35,193 nt of DNA from Planctomycetota bacterium (GTDB taxonomy: Bacteria; Planctomycetota; JAJSAM01; JAJVHW01). The translations under genes and the position numbers were made by a program. The notes under the pieces were generated by a model, which ran no database searches, had not been told where the DNA came from, and saw only the letters and a program-made list of their open reading frames with translations. Shown here piece by piece: positions 1 through 7,674 of the stretch (positions are counted from its first letter, which is position 1; every line of letters starts with the position of its first letter). The DNA is taken from NCBI GenBank assembly GCA_024280885.1, contig JAJRPF010000009.1, positions 1 through 35,193 on the forward strand, in the 5' to 3' direction.

Positions 1-3
1 GAA

Positions 4-333
4 ATGAGCGAGCAACCCGCCGCGTCTTCTACCGCTGAGCCGTCCGTCACTGAGCCGTCCGTCACTGGGTCGTCCACTGGGTCGTCCACTGGGTCGTCCA
101 CTGGGTCGTCCACTGGGTCGTCCACTGGGTCGTCCACTGGGTCAGGCACTACGGGCTCAGCACCGCAAGTGGACGAGGACGCGATGCCATGCCCGGTCTA
201 CGATCAGCTCTCCGGTCAGCCGTGTGGCAAGCCCATGGAGCCCGAGCGATTGACCTGCAAGGAGCACGACACGCGCTCGTCATCGACCCAGATCAGCCGG
301 CTGGACTCCGCGCGACGCCGCTACGGCGTCTGA
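4..333 (+). CDS. Small protein with Ser/Thr/Gly tandem repeat and CCCH metal-binding-like tail
   Basis: This 109-residue protein is not a recognised family. Residues 1-55 are low complexity: two PSVTE-type units, then a GSST unit repeated in tandem. Residues 63-88 hold C63, C74, C85 and H88, spaced C-x10-C-x10-C-x2-H. That spacing resembles a small zinc-binding knuckle; zinc binding is inferred. The C-terminus is basic. There is no signal peptide or membrane segment, so the protein is probably cytoplasmic, with a flexible N-terminal arm. Only three bases lie before the ATG and the codon before it is in frame, so the true start could be outside the window. The gene points the same way as the vWA gene 160 bp downstream. 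Codon use in the tail looks like that of a real gene. Confidence 0.55.
   Translation: MSEQPAASSTAEPSVTEPSVTGSSTGSSTGSSTGSSTGSSTGSSTGSGTTGSAPQVDEDAMPCPVYDQLSGQPCGKPMEPERLTCKEHDTRSSSTQISRLDSARRRYGV
67..150 (+). repeat. 12-bp tandem repeat inside the coding region
   Basis: Six identical 12-bp copies of GGGTCGTCCACT run from 67 to 138, and a seventh diverged copy covers 139-150. They encode a repeated Gly-Ser-Ser-Thr unit. Just upstream (37-66) are two identical 15-bp units encoding E-P-S-V-T. Both unit lengths are multiples of three, so a change in copy number would lengthen or shorten the protein without shifting the frame. Confidence 0.95.
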
Positions 334-492
334 TCGCGGCGAGAGGTCCGGACGTCGAGAAGCCTACGTACCCGGCGCCGCGGAACATCTCCACAAGCCC
401 GAGCGTCCGATGCGTGGAGTCGGACCGTGCTGTATTCACTGCTGGAATGCCGCGCGGCGGGGCGCGACCATGACCAGTTCCCTTCCTATCGG

Positions 493-3312
493 ATGAACCC
501 AATGCGCCAATTGCTGAAGACCGGCATCCTTGCCGTCGCCACCGCCCTCGTACTCTTCGTCGCGCCGACGATCGATGCACGCGCCGACGAAGAGATCGAC
601 CGCGAGTGCATCTGCGAGGACGGGATCGGCGCCTGCCAGCACTTCCTGCGCAACCCGAAGACACCGACCGACGACCCGTGCTGGTGCAACAAATGCCGGA
701 CGTTCTCGAAGCACGACGGAAAGACCGTCCCGGACGGCGTCAACCCCCTGTGCTTCACGTCAGGCCGGATGGAGTGCTACCTGAAGCGCCACGCGCTCGC
801 GTGGGGCATCACCTGCAGCGCGTGCGTGCAGGATGAGAAGTGCTGCCCCTACGACAACAGCGCCAACTGCCCGGACTGCGGGCAGAACAGCGACGGCAAC
901 CCATTCGAGACGGACGCGTTCGGCCGCGACGCGAAGGCGACGGTGCTGGACCAGCTCGCGAAGGAACAACGTCACTTCCGGAAGAAGAAGAAGAACGTCG
1001 TCGTCGCCTACAACCGCCACTTCTACATGGTCACCGACGTCAAGCCGATGAAGGTGAAGATGCAGGGTGGTGGCAGTTTCCGGCTGGCCGGAACGCACGA
1101 GTGGGCGCATCTGATGATCGAACGCGCCGAGTACGCCCGGCGCGAGTTCGAACAGCACTTCGGCAGCGCACCGGCGATGTCGAAGCCGACGGCGATCTTC
1201 GTTCCGTCGAAGGAGCGCAACGCAGCCAGCATCCAGGCAACGTATATGGGTAGCGCCCGCACGAACATCAGCTACGGCGGGACCGACTCCGGGACGATTG
1301 CCGGCGGCTTCGCCTTCAACGGGTTCTGCCAGTCGGAGCAGAAGTTCGGTGGCGACCACGCGCAGCACATGGCGATGCGGCACAGTCTCGGCCACATCTT
1401 CATCTCGTGCTGGGTTGTCGTGAATGGCAACAATCGCGCGCTGCCCCGCTGGATGTTCGTCGGCGCTGCGCACTGGATGACGAAGCTGCAGAAGCGCTTC
1501 CGCGACGACGTCACGTTCTGTGGCAACGAGAGCAAGGCGCTCACCGGCAGTGGCAAGAAGTGGGAGAGCGACTGTGCCAAACTGGCGCGTGGCGGGAAGT
1601 TCCCCCCCATCGAAGAACTCTTCGGCAAGACGGCGAGCGGTCAATTGACTCTCGAGGATCACAAACGCGCGTGGGCGTACTTCCACTTCGGACTCGGAGA
1701 GTGGCGCGAGCCCTTTGCCAAGGCGCTTGCCGCGATCCGCAAGCAGGAAGAACCGCGCGACGCGTTCGTCCAGAACCTGAACTGCACGCCGGAGGTCTTT
1801 CACGAACGCATCGAGGCGCGCCTGACCGGCAAACGCCGCTCGATGGATCCCCGCAGCGTCGAGGATGACTTCGAGGGCAACGACACGCCGGGGTTCCGCG
1901 AACGGAAGAAGTTGCGGGCCGAGAACGACCCGGCCAAGCTCGCCGCGTTGATTCGCGGACTCGGGACGATCGACGATCCCGAGACCGCCGAGGCCGTGAT
2001 CGACACGTTCAAGTACAACAGCGCCCTCGTCCGCGAGAACGCCGTCGTCACACTCCGCAAGGTGGACGACGCCGAGGTCCTCGAAGCCATCTGGCAGTAC
2101 GGTCTCAACCACAAGAACGCGATGGCGCGGGCCTACACGGCGCGCGTCTGCGGCGCGAAGGAACTCGAGTTCGCCCTCGTAAAATTGCGCGAGCAACTGG
2201 AAGACAAGAACTGGTACGCGCGCGCCGAAGCCGCGGTCGCAGTTGGAAAGCTGAAGGACCTCAACTCGCTCTCGCGCCTGCGCAAGATGGTGAACGACCC
2301 CGCCGAGAAGACGCGCGTCGGCGCCATGGACGCACTCGCGATGTTCGGCTCCGACGCCGAGATGGCCGTCCCGCTCATCACCAAGCACCTGAAGTCCCCG
2401 CGCTGGCAACTGCGCGTCACGGCCTGCCAGGCGCTCGGCAAGATCGGCAGTATGGAGGCCGTCGAAGAACTCGTCACGCGGATGGAAGTCGAATCGGGCC
2501 GCGTTCGCGGCGACATCAAGGACGCGCTCGTCGAGATCACGCGCGACGACCTGGGCCGCAAGCCCGAGAACTGGCGCAAGTGGTGGGATCGCCTGAAGGC
2601 GAGTACGCCGAACGGCCTGCCGCAGCGCCCCGACGAGCCCGAGCCGGAGACGGCCGAAGAGCGGACGAAGCGCGAGGCACTTGAGAAGCGCTACGCGACG
2701 CAGGAGTACTACGGGATCGAGATCTACTCGTCGCGCATCGGCTTCGTGATCGACACGTCCGGCTCCATGTTGAGCAACTTCACACCGGACCCCAAGCAGG
2801 CGACGTCGCTCTCGCGCGAGTACACCGGCAAGACCAAGCTCATGATCTGCAAGGAGGAGATCGCGCAGACGTTGAAGACGCTCGACCCGCGATCGCATTT
2901 CAACGTGATCTCGTTCAACACGACCATCCGCCCGATGGCGAAGAACCCGATCTCGGCCAGTCCTGGCAACATCAAGAAGGCCTTCAGCTTCCTGAGATCG
3001 CTGCCGGGGAAGGGCGAAACCAACTACCACGGCGCGCTCGAGGCAGCCCTCGACCTGGGGCGGACGGTGGACGAGAGCCCGAACTTCCGCAGCACGCCAG
3101 ACACGCTGACGTTCTTGACGGACGGCATGCCGACGCGCGGCGAGATGACCAACGCCGACACCATCCTCGAGTGGTACACCGCGCTCAACCGCTACGCCCG
3201 CGTCCGCACGCACGTCATCTGTTTCGGCAGCAAGGGCGTGGACCTCGTTCTCTTGCGCGGCATGGCTGAGCAGAACGACGGCCGCTTCATCCACGTCGCT
3301 GAGAAGAAGTAG
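493..3312 (+). CDS. Secreted Cys-rich / peptidase-like / HEAT / von Willebrand A fusion protein
   Basis: The product is 939 residues from the ATG at 493; the ATG at 502 is an alternative. The ORF is open back to 427, but the signal peptide begins here: a basic start, hydrophobic LAVATALVLFVA, then a cleavage-like ARADE. Fourteen cysteines lie between residues 39 and about 131, suggesting disulfides or metal sites outside the cytoplasm. Residues 190-340 resemble gluzincin-like peptidase regions. H202-E-W-A-H206 matches HExxH, whereas the site nearer the usual layout is H297-S-L-G-H301 followed by LPRWMFVG, where the expected glutamates are missing. HEAT-like helical repeats fill about 476-705. 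A vWA domain fills about 749-936, with MIDAS residues D754-T-S-G-S758, a likely T843 and D877. The role is probably adhesion or scaffolding at the envelope; the substrate is unknown. Confidence 0.9.
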   Translation: MNPMRQLLKTGILAVATALVLFVAPTIDARADEEIDRECICEDGIGACQHFLRNPKTPTDDPCWCNKCRTFSKHDGKTVPDGVNPLCFTSGRMECYLKRHALAWGITCSACVQDEKCCPYDNSANCPDCGQNSDGNPFETDAFGRDAKATVLDQLAKEQRHFRKKKKNVVVAYNRHFYMVTDVKPMKVKMQGGGSFRLAGTHEWAHLMIERAEYARREFEQHFGSAPAMSKPTAIFVPSKERNAASIQATYMGSARTNISYGGTDSGTIAGGFAFNGFCQSEQKFGGDHAQHMAMRHSLGHIFISCWVVVNGNNRALPRWMFVGAAHWMTKLQKRFRDDVTFCGNESKALTGSGKKWESDCAKLARGGKFPPIEELFGKTASGQLTLEDHKRAWAYFHFGLGEWREPFAKALAAIRKQEEPRDAFVQNLNCTPEVFHERIEARLTGKRRSMDPRSVEDDFEGNDTPGFRERKKLRAENDPAKLAALIRGLGTIDDPETAEAVIDTFKYNSALVRENAVVTLRKVDDAEVLEAIWQYGLNHKNAMARAYTARVCGAKELEFALVKLREQLEDKNWYARAEAAVAVGKLKDLNSLSRLRKMVNDPAEKTRVGAMDALAMFGSDAEMAVPLITKHLKSPRWQLRVTACQALGKIGSMEAVEELVTRMEVESGRVRGDIKDALVEITRDDLGRKPENWRKWWDRLKASTPNGLPQRPDEPEPETAEERTKREALEKRYATQEYYGIEIYSSRIGFVIDTSGSMLSNFTPDPKQATSLSREYTGKTKLMICKEEIAQTLKTLDPRSHFNVISFNTTIRPMAKNPISASPGNIKKAFSFLRSLPGKGETNYHGALEAALDLGRTVDESPNFRSTPDTLTFLTDGMPTRGEMTNADTILEWYTALNRYARVRTHVICFGSKGVDLVLLRGMAEQNDGRFIHVAEKK

Positions 3313-3419
3313 TCGCTGACACACCCCCGCCCCCCGGAGCGGAAGGCGGGACCGTGGCGCGGCGACCGTTCATCAGAAGCGCCGCCGACGGCGGCCGATC
3401 GGGTACAAGACTCACCCGC

Positions 3420-3507
3420 GGAGGGGTGCCTGAGCGGCCGAAAGGAACGGTTTTGAAAACCGTCGTAGGGCAACCTACCTGGGGTTCGAATCCCCACCCC
3501 TCCGCCA
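3420..3507 (+). tRNA. tRNA-Ser (anticodon UGA)
   Basis: A complete class II tRNA fold is visible. The acceptor strands GGAGGGG (3420-3426) and CCCCTCC (3497-3503) pair perfectly. The anticodon stem ACGGT/ACCGT encloses the loop TTTGAAA, with anticodon TGA at 3454-3456. The long variable arm (GTAGG, GCAA, CCTAC) is typical of serine tRNAs. The T arm is TGGGG-TTCGAAT-CCCCA. G3504 is the discriminator base and CCA is encoded at 3505-3507. It reads UCA and, by wobble, other UCN serine codons. Confidence 0.97.
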
Positions 3508-3555
3508 TTTGTAGCGGTGCCGCGAAGAGAGCCGCCCTCTCCTGAGCCGGTTGCC

Positions 3556-3725
3556 GGCAACCTACCTGGGGTTGCGCTTCGCCGAGGCCACACCCGTCGG
3601 CGCCGATCAAACCCCGTCGCACCGGCACCACGTTCCGCCATCGCCGCGCGTCTCCGTCGACACCGACTGCGTCGGAGTCTCCTACGATCCAAATCCCCAC
3701 CCCACCCCACCCCACCCCTCCGCCA
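3556..3725 (+). pseudogene. Split remnant of a second tRNA-Ser 3' half
   Basis: Two pieces of the tRNA above recur downstream in the same order. Bases 3556-3573 repeat 18 bp of its variable arm and T stem (3469-3486) exactly. Bases 3692-3725 repeat its 3' end from the T loop to CCA, but with three extra copies of a CCACC-type 5-bp unit. About 118 bp of unrelated sequence lies between the pieces. No matching 5' half is present, so this cannot make a tRNA. It may be a decayed duplicate or the scar of an element that used the tRNA 3' end as its attachment site; the sequence does not decide between these. Confidence 0.75.
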
Positions 3726-3797
3726 CGCGCACGCCATTGGGGCCGAGCCAACCCAATTCCGCGGCGGGGCCCATCGCACAAGGTCGGAAGGCTGCCC

Positions 3798-4250
3798 TCA
3801 GTCCGGGATGACGAAGAGGATCAGCGCGAGCACGATCATGCCGAAGACCACGACGGACAGAACCATCGCAGTCGCGGCAACGCGACCCGCGGCCCTGGTC
3901 TTCGTGGGCAGCGTGCGTTGCAAAACCCCCGCAAGAACGACGAACGACGTCGGCAATAGCACAGCGGTCATGAGCGCATTCGTCGTCCAGAGGTCGGCGC
4001 CGCTCATCACGCGGACGAAGCCGAAGAGCAAGCCGATCACAAACGCGACGACGTTCTGAATGAGGGCGGCGACGAATGCGATGAAGATCGCGTAGTCGAA
4101 CGGCGGGACGCGAATGACGTCGGCCACGCCGGCGCGAGCGTTCGACGTATTCGTGGCGATGACGCTCACGCGGATGAGGACGCCGTAGATCACCAGACCG
4201 ATGACCGCCCCGACGAGGGTCCCCAACGGACCCGAGACCAGTTCCGGCAT
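3798..4250 (-). CDS. Four-helix integral membrane protein, function unknown
   Basis: The protein has 150 residues and four clear hydrophobic segments, at about 8-30, 52-78, 88-108 and 124-148. They are joined by short polar loops, one of them basic (TLPTKTRAAGR). No signal peptide or enzymatic motif is seen, and I do not recognise the family. The ATG at 4250 is the natural start because the first helix follows at once. It lies 20 bp downstream of another leftward ORF (4271-4504), so the two are probably transcribed together. The 3' end faces the tRNA-Ser region. Confidence 0.75.
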   Translation of the reverse strand: MPELVSGPLGTLVGAVIGLVIYGVLIRVSVIATNTSNARAGVADVIRVPPFDYAIFIAFVAALIQNVVAFVIGLLFGFVRVMSGADLWTTNALMTAVLLPTSFVVLAGVLQRTLPTKTRAAGRVAATAMVLSVVVFGMIVLALILFVIPD

Positions 4251-4270
4251 ACGACCTCCCAGTTCGGACT

Positions 4271-4504
4271 CTAACCCGACGGAGCGCTCTCGGGCTGCCC
4301 GAAGTGGTCGTTCGGGGGCGGCGTGGCCGCGGCGCGCCGGTCGATCTCGGCAGCAACAGCCCGGACGAGGTTCGCACTGGCACCATCGCGTTCGGTGGCC
4401 CGCTGCACTGCTCGCGCCGCGTCCAGCTTCCCCTCGACTGCGAGGATCAGCGCATCCAGCAATCCGTCTTCGGTCTCACACGCGCGGTTCTCACGACGGC
4501 GCAC
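4271..4504 (-). CDS. Small hypothetical protein upstream of the membrane protein
   Basis: A GTG at 4504 would give 77 residues. The sequence is charged and helical, with an Arg-rich start (VRRREN), an amphipathic middle (LLDALILAVEGKLDAARAVQ) and a Pro-rich tail. Amino-acid composition looks like real coding sequence, but no family is recognised. The frame is open upstream to 4630, but a longer form would overlap the opposite-strand secreted-protein gene starting at 4558. The ribosome-site candidate GAAGAG abuts the GTG, so the start is uncertain. It is probably co-transcribed with the membrane protein 20 bp downstream. Confidence 0.45.
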   Translation of the reverse strand: MRRRENRACETEDGLLDALILAVEGKLDAARAVQRATERDGASANLVRAVAAEIDRRAAATPPPNDHFGQPESAPSG

Positions 4505-4544
4505 CTCTTCGCGCGGTAGGATTGGAGGCGGATCGTGGAACCGC

Positions 4545-4550
4545 GGAGGG
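4545..4550 (+). promoter_or_regulatory. Ribosome binding site fixing a GTG start
   Basis: GGAGGG lies 7 bases before the GTG at 4558. It selects that codon over the open frame extending back to 4201, and the predicted signal peptide begins exactly there. Confidence 0.75.
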
Positions 4551-4557
4551 ACGTCTC

Positions 4558-5559
4558 GTGAGATTACCGTTGCGCGCCGGACTGGTGGCGGGAGCCATCG
4601 TCCTGCTCTCGATACCGGGAGCCGCTGCACAAGACACTGGAGCCGCAGCGGACGCGTCGCCGCCCGTGCCTGCGCGCCTCATCCTCGGGATCGGATCGGT
4701 CTACCGCTACGCGTCGGTCGAGACGTGGCGCGCAACCCACTTCGACTTGACCTCCCTCAAGTCCAAACGGAAGTTCTTCGACGCCCGCACCGAGTTGACG
4801 TGGGACGTCGAAATGCGCGTGGTCGACTCGAGCCCCGAGGGAGCGGAACTCGTCCTCGTCGTGAAGCGTGTGCGCGGGAAGTACCGTGACGACGAGCGCA
4901 AGCTCTCCTGCGACTCGGACAAGTCGATCAATCTCGGCGGCGTCCTCAGCGTGGTCGGCGGAGAGTCGCGCGTGCGGATCAATGCGCGCGGCGAGGTCCA
5001 GACGGTCACGGGCGCCGTGCGCAAGTGGGTGCCCGAGCGTTACTACGTCGCGGAACCGCTCATGAAGCAGTTCGTGCAGCGCTTCTTCCAGGCATTGCCG
5101 GAGAAAGACGTCCCCGTGGGCGAGAAGTGGAAGGCGACGCGCGAGACGAAAGCAGTCCTCCTCCCGCCTGACTTCCTCGCGCCTATCGGACAGTTCGAGG
5201 AGACGTACTTCGTCAAGGGCGTCGAGGACCGTGTCGCAACCGTCATCGTCACGTGCAAGGGCACCGAGAAGAGCCCGCGCGCTGACCACAAGAATGGCCG
5301 CTGGAAGACGAGCGGGAGGGAGAGCGGCCTCGTCGACGAGAAATGGAACTACACCGGCTCCGTGCAGATCGACGTCGGCAGCGGTCTGTGGCTCGGGCGC
5401 AATGTGCGCGGCAAGTCCACCGTCTACGGCTGGTCGATCAACGATGGCAAGCCGGAGCGAATGACGCTTATCAACAGGGAATACGCCAGCAAACTGCGCC
5501 TCGTCGAGCGCATCCCTCCCGCCTGGCGGCGCGACGGCGACGGCGACGGCGACAAGTAG
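4558..5559 (+). CDS. Secreted protein of unknown function (DUF6263-like layout)
   Basis: The product is 333 residues from GTG 4558. Residues 1-24 form a signal peptide (RLPLRAGLVAGAIVLLSIPGAAAQ). The mature part is beta-rich, with alternating strands such as TWDVEMRVVDSS and VIVTCKGTE. There is a single-copy GGVLSVVGGESRVRINARGEVQTV region and a repetitive Asp/Gly tail ending in DGDGDGDK. The layout (signal peptide, strand-rich domain, a G-E-V-x-x-V step in mid-protein) is reminiscent of DUF6263 secreted proteins, but I cannot confirm this without a profile search. There is no lipobox, so it is probably periplasmic or exported. It stands alone between a leftward pair and a rightward transglutaminase-like gene. 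Confidence 0.8.
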   Translation: MRLPLRAGLVAGAIVLLSIPGAAAQDTGAAADASPPVPARLILGIGSVYRYASVETWRATHFDLTSLKSKRKFFDARTELTWDVEMRVVDSSPEGAELVLVVKRVRGKYRDDERKLSCDSDKSINLGGVLSVVGGESRVRINARGEVQTVTGAVRKWVPERYYVAEPLMKQFVQRFFQALPEKDVPVGEKWKATRETKAVLLPPDFLAPIGQFEETYFVKGVEDRVATVIVTCKGTEKSPRADHKNGRWKTSGRESGLVDEKWNYTGSVQIDVGSGLWLGRNVRGKSTVYGWSINDGKPERMTLINREYASKLRLVERIPPAWRRDGDGDGDK

Positions 5560-5726
5560 GGATGTCGACAGACCCGAACCACCGCCGCATCGCGGGTTGA
5601 TCAGCGTAGGGGCGTGAGCGCACGGAGGTGTCGGCCACGAGCGGCGCCGCCACACGGCATCGGTCGGGCAGTCGTACGCCAACGCTGCGCGGCAGTCTCC
5701 CGCTACACTCTCGATCGGAGGTGCAC

Positions 5727-6896
5727 GTGTTGCGTTCTGCGACGCTGATCTTGGCGCTGATTGTGGTCGTCACCCTCGGAGTGCGCAGCGTGCTACGGGA
5801 GGCTCCGGACCCCGCCATCGAGACGGCGCTCGGCGCGGCCGGCGACAATCGAGCGCAACTCCAGAAGGCCCTCGACAGCTGCTCCGACGACGAACGACCT
5901 GGCATGGAATTCCTCGTGGCGAATATGCCGCAGGCCGACCGCGAGACGCTGTCTGCGGAGTTCTTACTCGGGCACGTGAGAGCTGCGTATCGGACATGGG
6001 CGGACGTGCCCTGGCGGGACGCGGTTCCGGAGGAGGTCTTCCGCAACGCTGTTCTGCCCTACGCCAACGTGAATGAGCGGCGTGACACGTGGCGGGCCGA
6101 CTTCCGGGACCGCTACGCGCAGCACGTCGCCGGCGTGACGTCACCGGCGCTTGCGGCGGCGATCCTCAATCGGACCATCTTCAAGCAAGTGGGCGTCGTG
6201 TACTCAACCGAGCGCCCGAAGGCGGACCAGAGCCCGTACGAGTCGATCGACGCCGGGCTGGCCTCGTGTACCGGCCTGTCCATCCTCCTCGTCGATGCCT
6301 GCCGCTCGGTCGGCATACCCGCGCGCTTCGTCGGAACCCCGCTCTGGTCGGACGGCAGCGGCAACCACTCGTGGGTGGAGATCTGGGACGACGGCTGGCA
6401 CTTCACTGGCGCGGCCGAGCCGACCGGTGACGATCTGGATCGCGCGTGGTTCGTGGATCGCGCGCGCACCGCAACGCGCGAAGATCCGCGGCACGGGATT
6501 TACGCAGTCAGTTTCCGAAGAACGCCGCTGCGTTACCCACTGGTCTGGGACTCGGCGTTCGACGACCTCTCGGGCGTGGACGTCACCGATCGTTACACCT
6601 CCGCAGACGAAGACGTCCCCTCCGACCATGTACGGGTGCGCTTCCGAGTGCTTGCCCCCGACAGCGACGAGCGACGCGCCGTGAGCCTGGTCATCGAGGA
6701 TGCCGATGGAGCCGTGGTGTTTGAAGGACGCTCGAAGGACGAACGCTTCGACATGAACGACGACCTCACGGCTGTGCTGCGTGCGGGGATCCAGCACGTC
6801 ATTCGGGCTCCGGGGTGTGCCGGCCAGTCATTCACGGCGACCGAAGACGGACTCGTCGTCACCGTGCGGGTCGCGGACGACTCGCGCGACGAGTAG
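5727..6896 (+). CDS. Membrane-anchored transglutaminase-like protein
   Basis: The product is about 389 residues. An N-terminal hydrophobic stretch (LRSATLILALIVVVTLGV) acts as an anchor or uncleaved signal, placing the rest outside the cytoplasm. The transglutaminase-like core lies at about 165-265. C181 (ASCTGLSILLVDACRSVG) is the presumed nucleophile, H214 (GNHSWVEIWDDGWHF) its partner, and an acidic residue in the following GAAEP segment probably completes the triad. This Cys...NHSWVE...GAxEP pattern is typical of bacterial transglutaminase-like proteins, which are often peptidases rather than cross-linkers. The C-terminal 110 residues look like a beta-sandwich. The start is set by GGAGGTG at 5717-5723, which favours GTG 5727 or TTG 5730 over the upstream ATG at 5628. 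Confidence 0.85.
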   Translation: MLRSATLILALIVVVTLGVRSVLREAPDPAIETALGAAGDNRAQLQKALDSCSDDERPGMEFLVANMPQADRETLSAEFLLGHVRAAYRTWADVPWRDAVPEEVFRNAVLPYANVNERRDTWRADFRDRYAQHVAGVTSPALAAAILNRTIFKQVGVVYSTERPKADQSPYESIDAGLASCTGLSILLVDACRSVGIPARFVGTPLWSDGSGNHSWVEIWDDGWHFTGAAEPTGDDLDRAWFVDRARTATREDPRHGIYAVSFRRTPLRYPLVWDSAFDDLSGVDVTDRYTSADEDVPSDHVRVRFRVLAPDSDERRAVSLVIEDADGAVVFEGRSKDERFDMNDDLTAVLRAGIQHVIRAPGCAGQSFTATEDGLVVTVRVADDSRDE

Positions 6897-6936
6897 TTGC
6901 CCGACGCGGACGAGCTTGCCGCGGGTGCGGACAAAG

Positions 6937-7344
6937 CTACTCGTTCGAGGCCAGGACGGCGTCGAGGACGGCCTCTTCCACGAAGATCGGGGCATCGAGG
7001 TGGGAGGCGAGGGCGATGGCGTCGCTGGGGCGGGCGTCGACCTCGACGGGGGCACCGCCCTCTTCGTGGGCGAGATCCAGCCGTGCGTAGAACGTATTCT
7101 GGCGCAGGTCTGAGATCACGACGCGGACGAGGCGAGCGCCGATCGCGGTGACGATGCCGGCCATCAGATCGTGCGTCATGGGGCGCGGCGACGGGCGGTC
7201 ACGGACCTTGCGGTCGATCGCCATCGCCTCGTAGATGCCGATCACGATCGGGAACTGGCGGGCGCCGCCCTTCTCGCGCAGCACGATCCGCTGGTGGTCA
7301 CTCGTCTCACGGATGACGATCTTCGAAAGTAGGACCTCGATCAT
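6937..7344 (-). CDS. Bifunctional nuclease (BFN/DUF151) domain protein
   Basis: The 135-residue protein is almost entirely a BFN domain. The hallmark V-D-A-R-P-S-D-A-I-A-L-A is at 102-113, preceded by a conserved ILREKGG-like strand (VLREKGGARQFPIVIG, 21-36). Family members in bacteria and plants have been reported to have DNase and RNase activity, and a Thermotoga homologue has a known structure; the cellular role is not settled. The length matches stand-alone family members. No Shine-Dalgarno sequence is visible before the ATG. The left arm of the nested inverted repeat begins only 12 bp upstream, so the transcript leader probably includes that structure. Confidence 0.92.
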   Translation of the reverse strand: MIEVLLSKIVIRETSDHQRIVLREKGGARQFPIVIGIYEAMAIDRKVRDRPSPRPMTHDLMAGIVTAIGARLVRVVISDLRQNTFYARLDLAHEEGGAPVEVDARPSDAIALASHLDAPIFVEEAVLDAVLASNE

Positions 7345-7355
7345 GCCGGGGAGTC

Positions 7356-7527
7356 TAAGGGTTCGCGCAAGAAGAAGTTCCTGGGACCGAGGGCGAGCGA
7401 GGCGGCGTAAGGCAAGGCGCGTCGACGACGCGACTCATTGCGGAGCCGAGTCGAGGAGGAGAGGCAACGCAGCATTACGCCGCCGCAGCCGAACGAATCC
7501 CGGAAGTTATTCTTGCGCGGACCCTAA
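7356..7527. repeat. 172-bp nested inverted repeat (MITE- or REP-like), no ORF
   Basis: The outer arms match as inverted copies. TAAGGGTTCGCGCAAGAA at 7356-7373 matches the reverse complement of 7510-7527 at 16 of 18 positions, including ten perfect bases (CGCGCAAGAA). The match continues with small gaps through a TTCC...GGGA block. A second inner pair, GGCGGCGTAA (7401-7410) with TTACGCCGCC (7475-7484), is perfect over 10 bp. The centre holds further small hairpins: CGCGTCG/CGACGCG at 7418-7432 and CGACTC/GAGTCG at 7431-7436 and 7448-7453. It occupies about half of the 330-bp gap between divergent genes (BFN leftward, asparaginase rightward). It encodes no protein. It could be a mobile non-autonomous element, a palindromic repeat family or a regulatory RNA structure. 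Confidence 0.8.
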
Positions 7528-7674
7528 GGCCCGAGGCCGGAGGATCTGCTGGATTCGAGCGGCTGTGCGTGCGGCTGGCTGCGGAGCAACGACCTTGCGG
7601 AGCGGCTCGGGGAAGCGAAGAACGCGGACGGAGTTCTCATGCGTGGAGCCCCGGTCGTCCGCGATCATGGGTAC

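Noticed and set aside
67..150. CRISPR-like array
   Set aside because: The units are contiguous, without spacers, and are in frame within a coding region.
760..3324. 854-residue ORF opposite the vWA gene
   Set aside because: It is a shadow frame. The opposite strand has a signal peptide, Cys module and vWA motifs, while this frame shows only Arg/Leu/Val-rich sequence typical of antisense reading in high-GC DNA.
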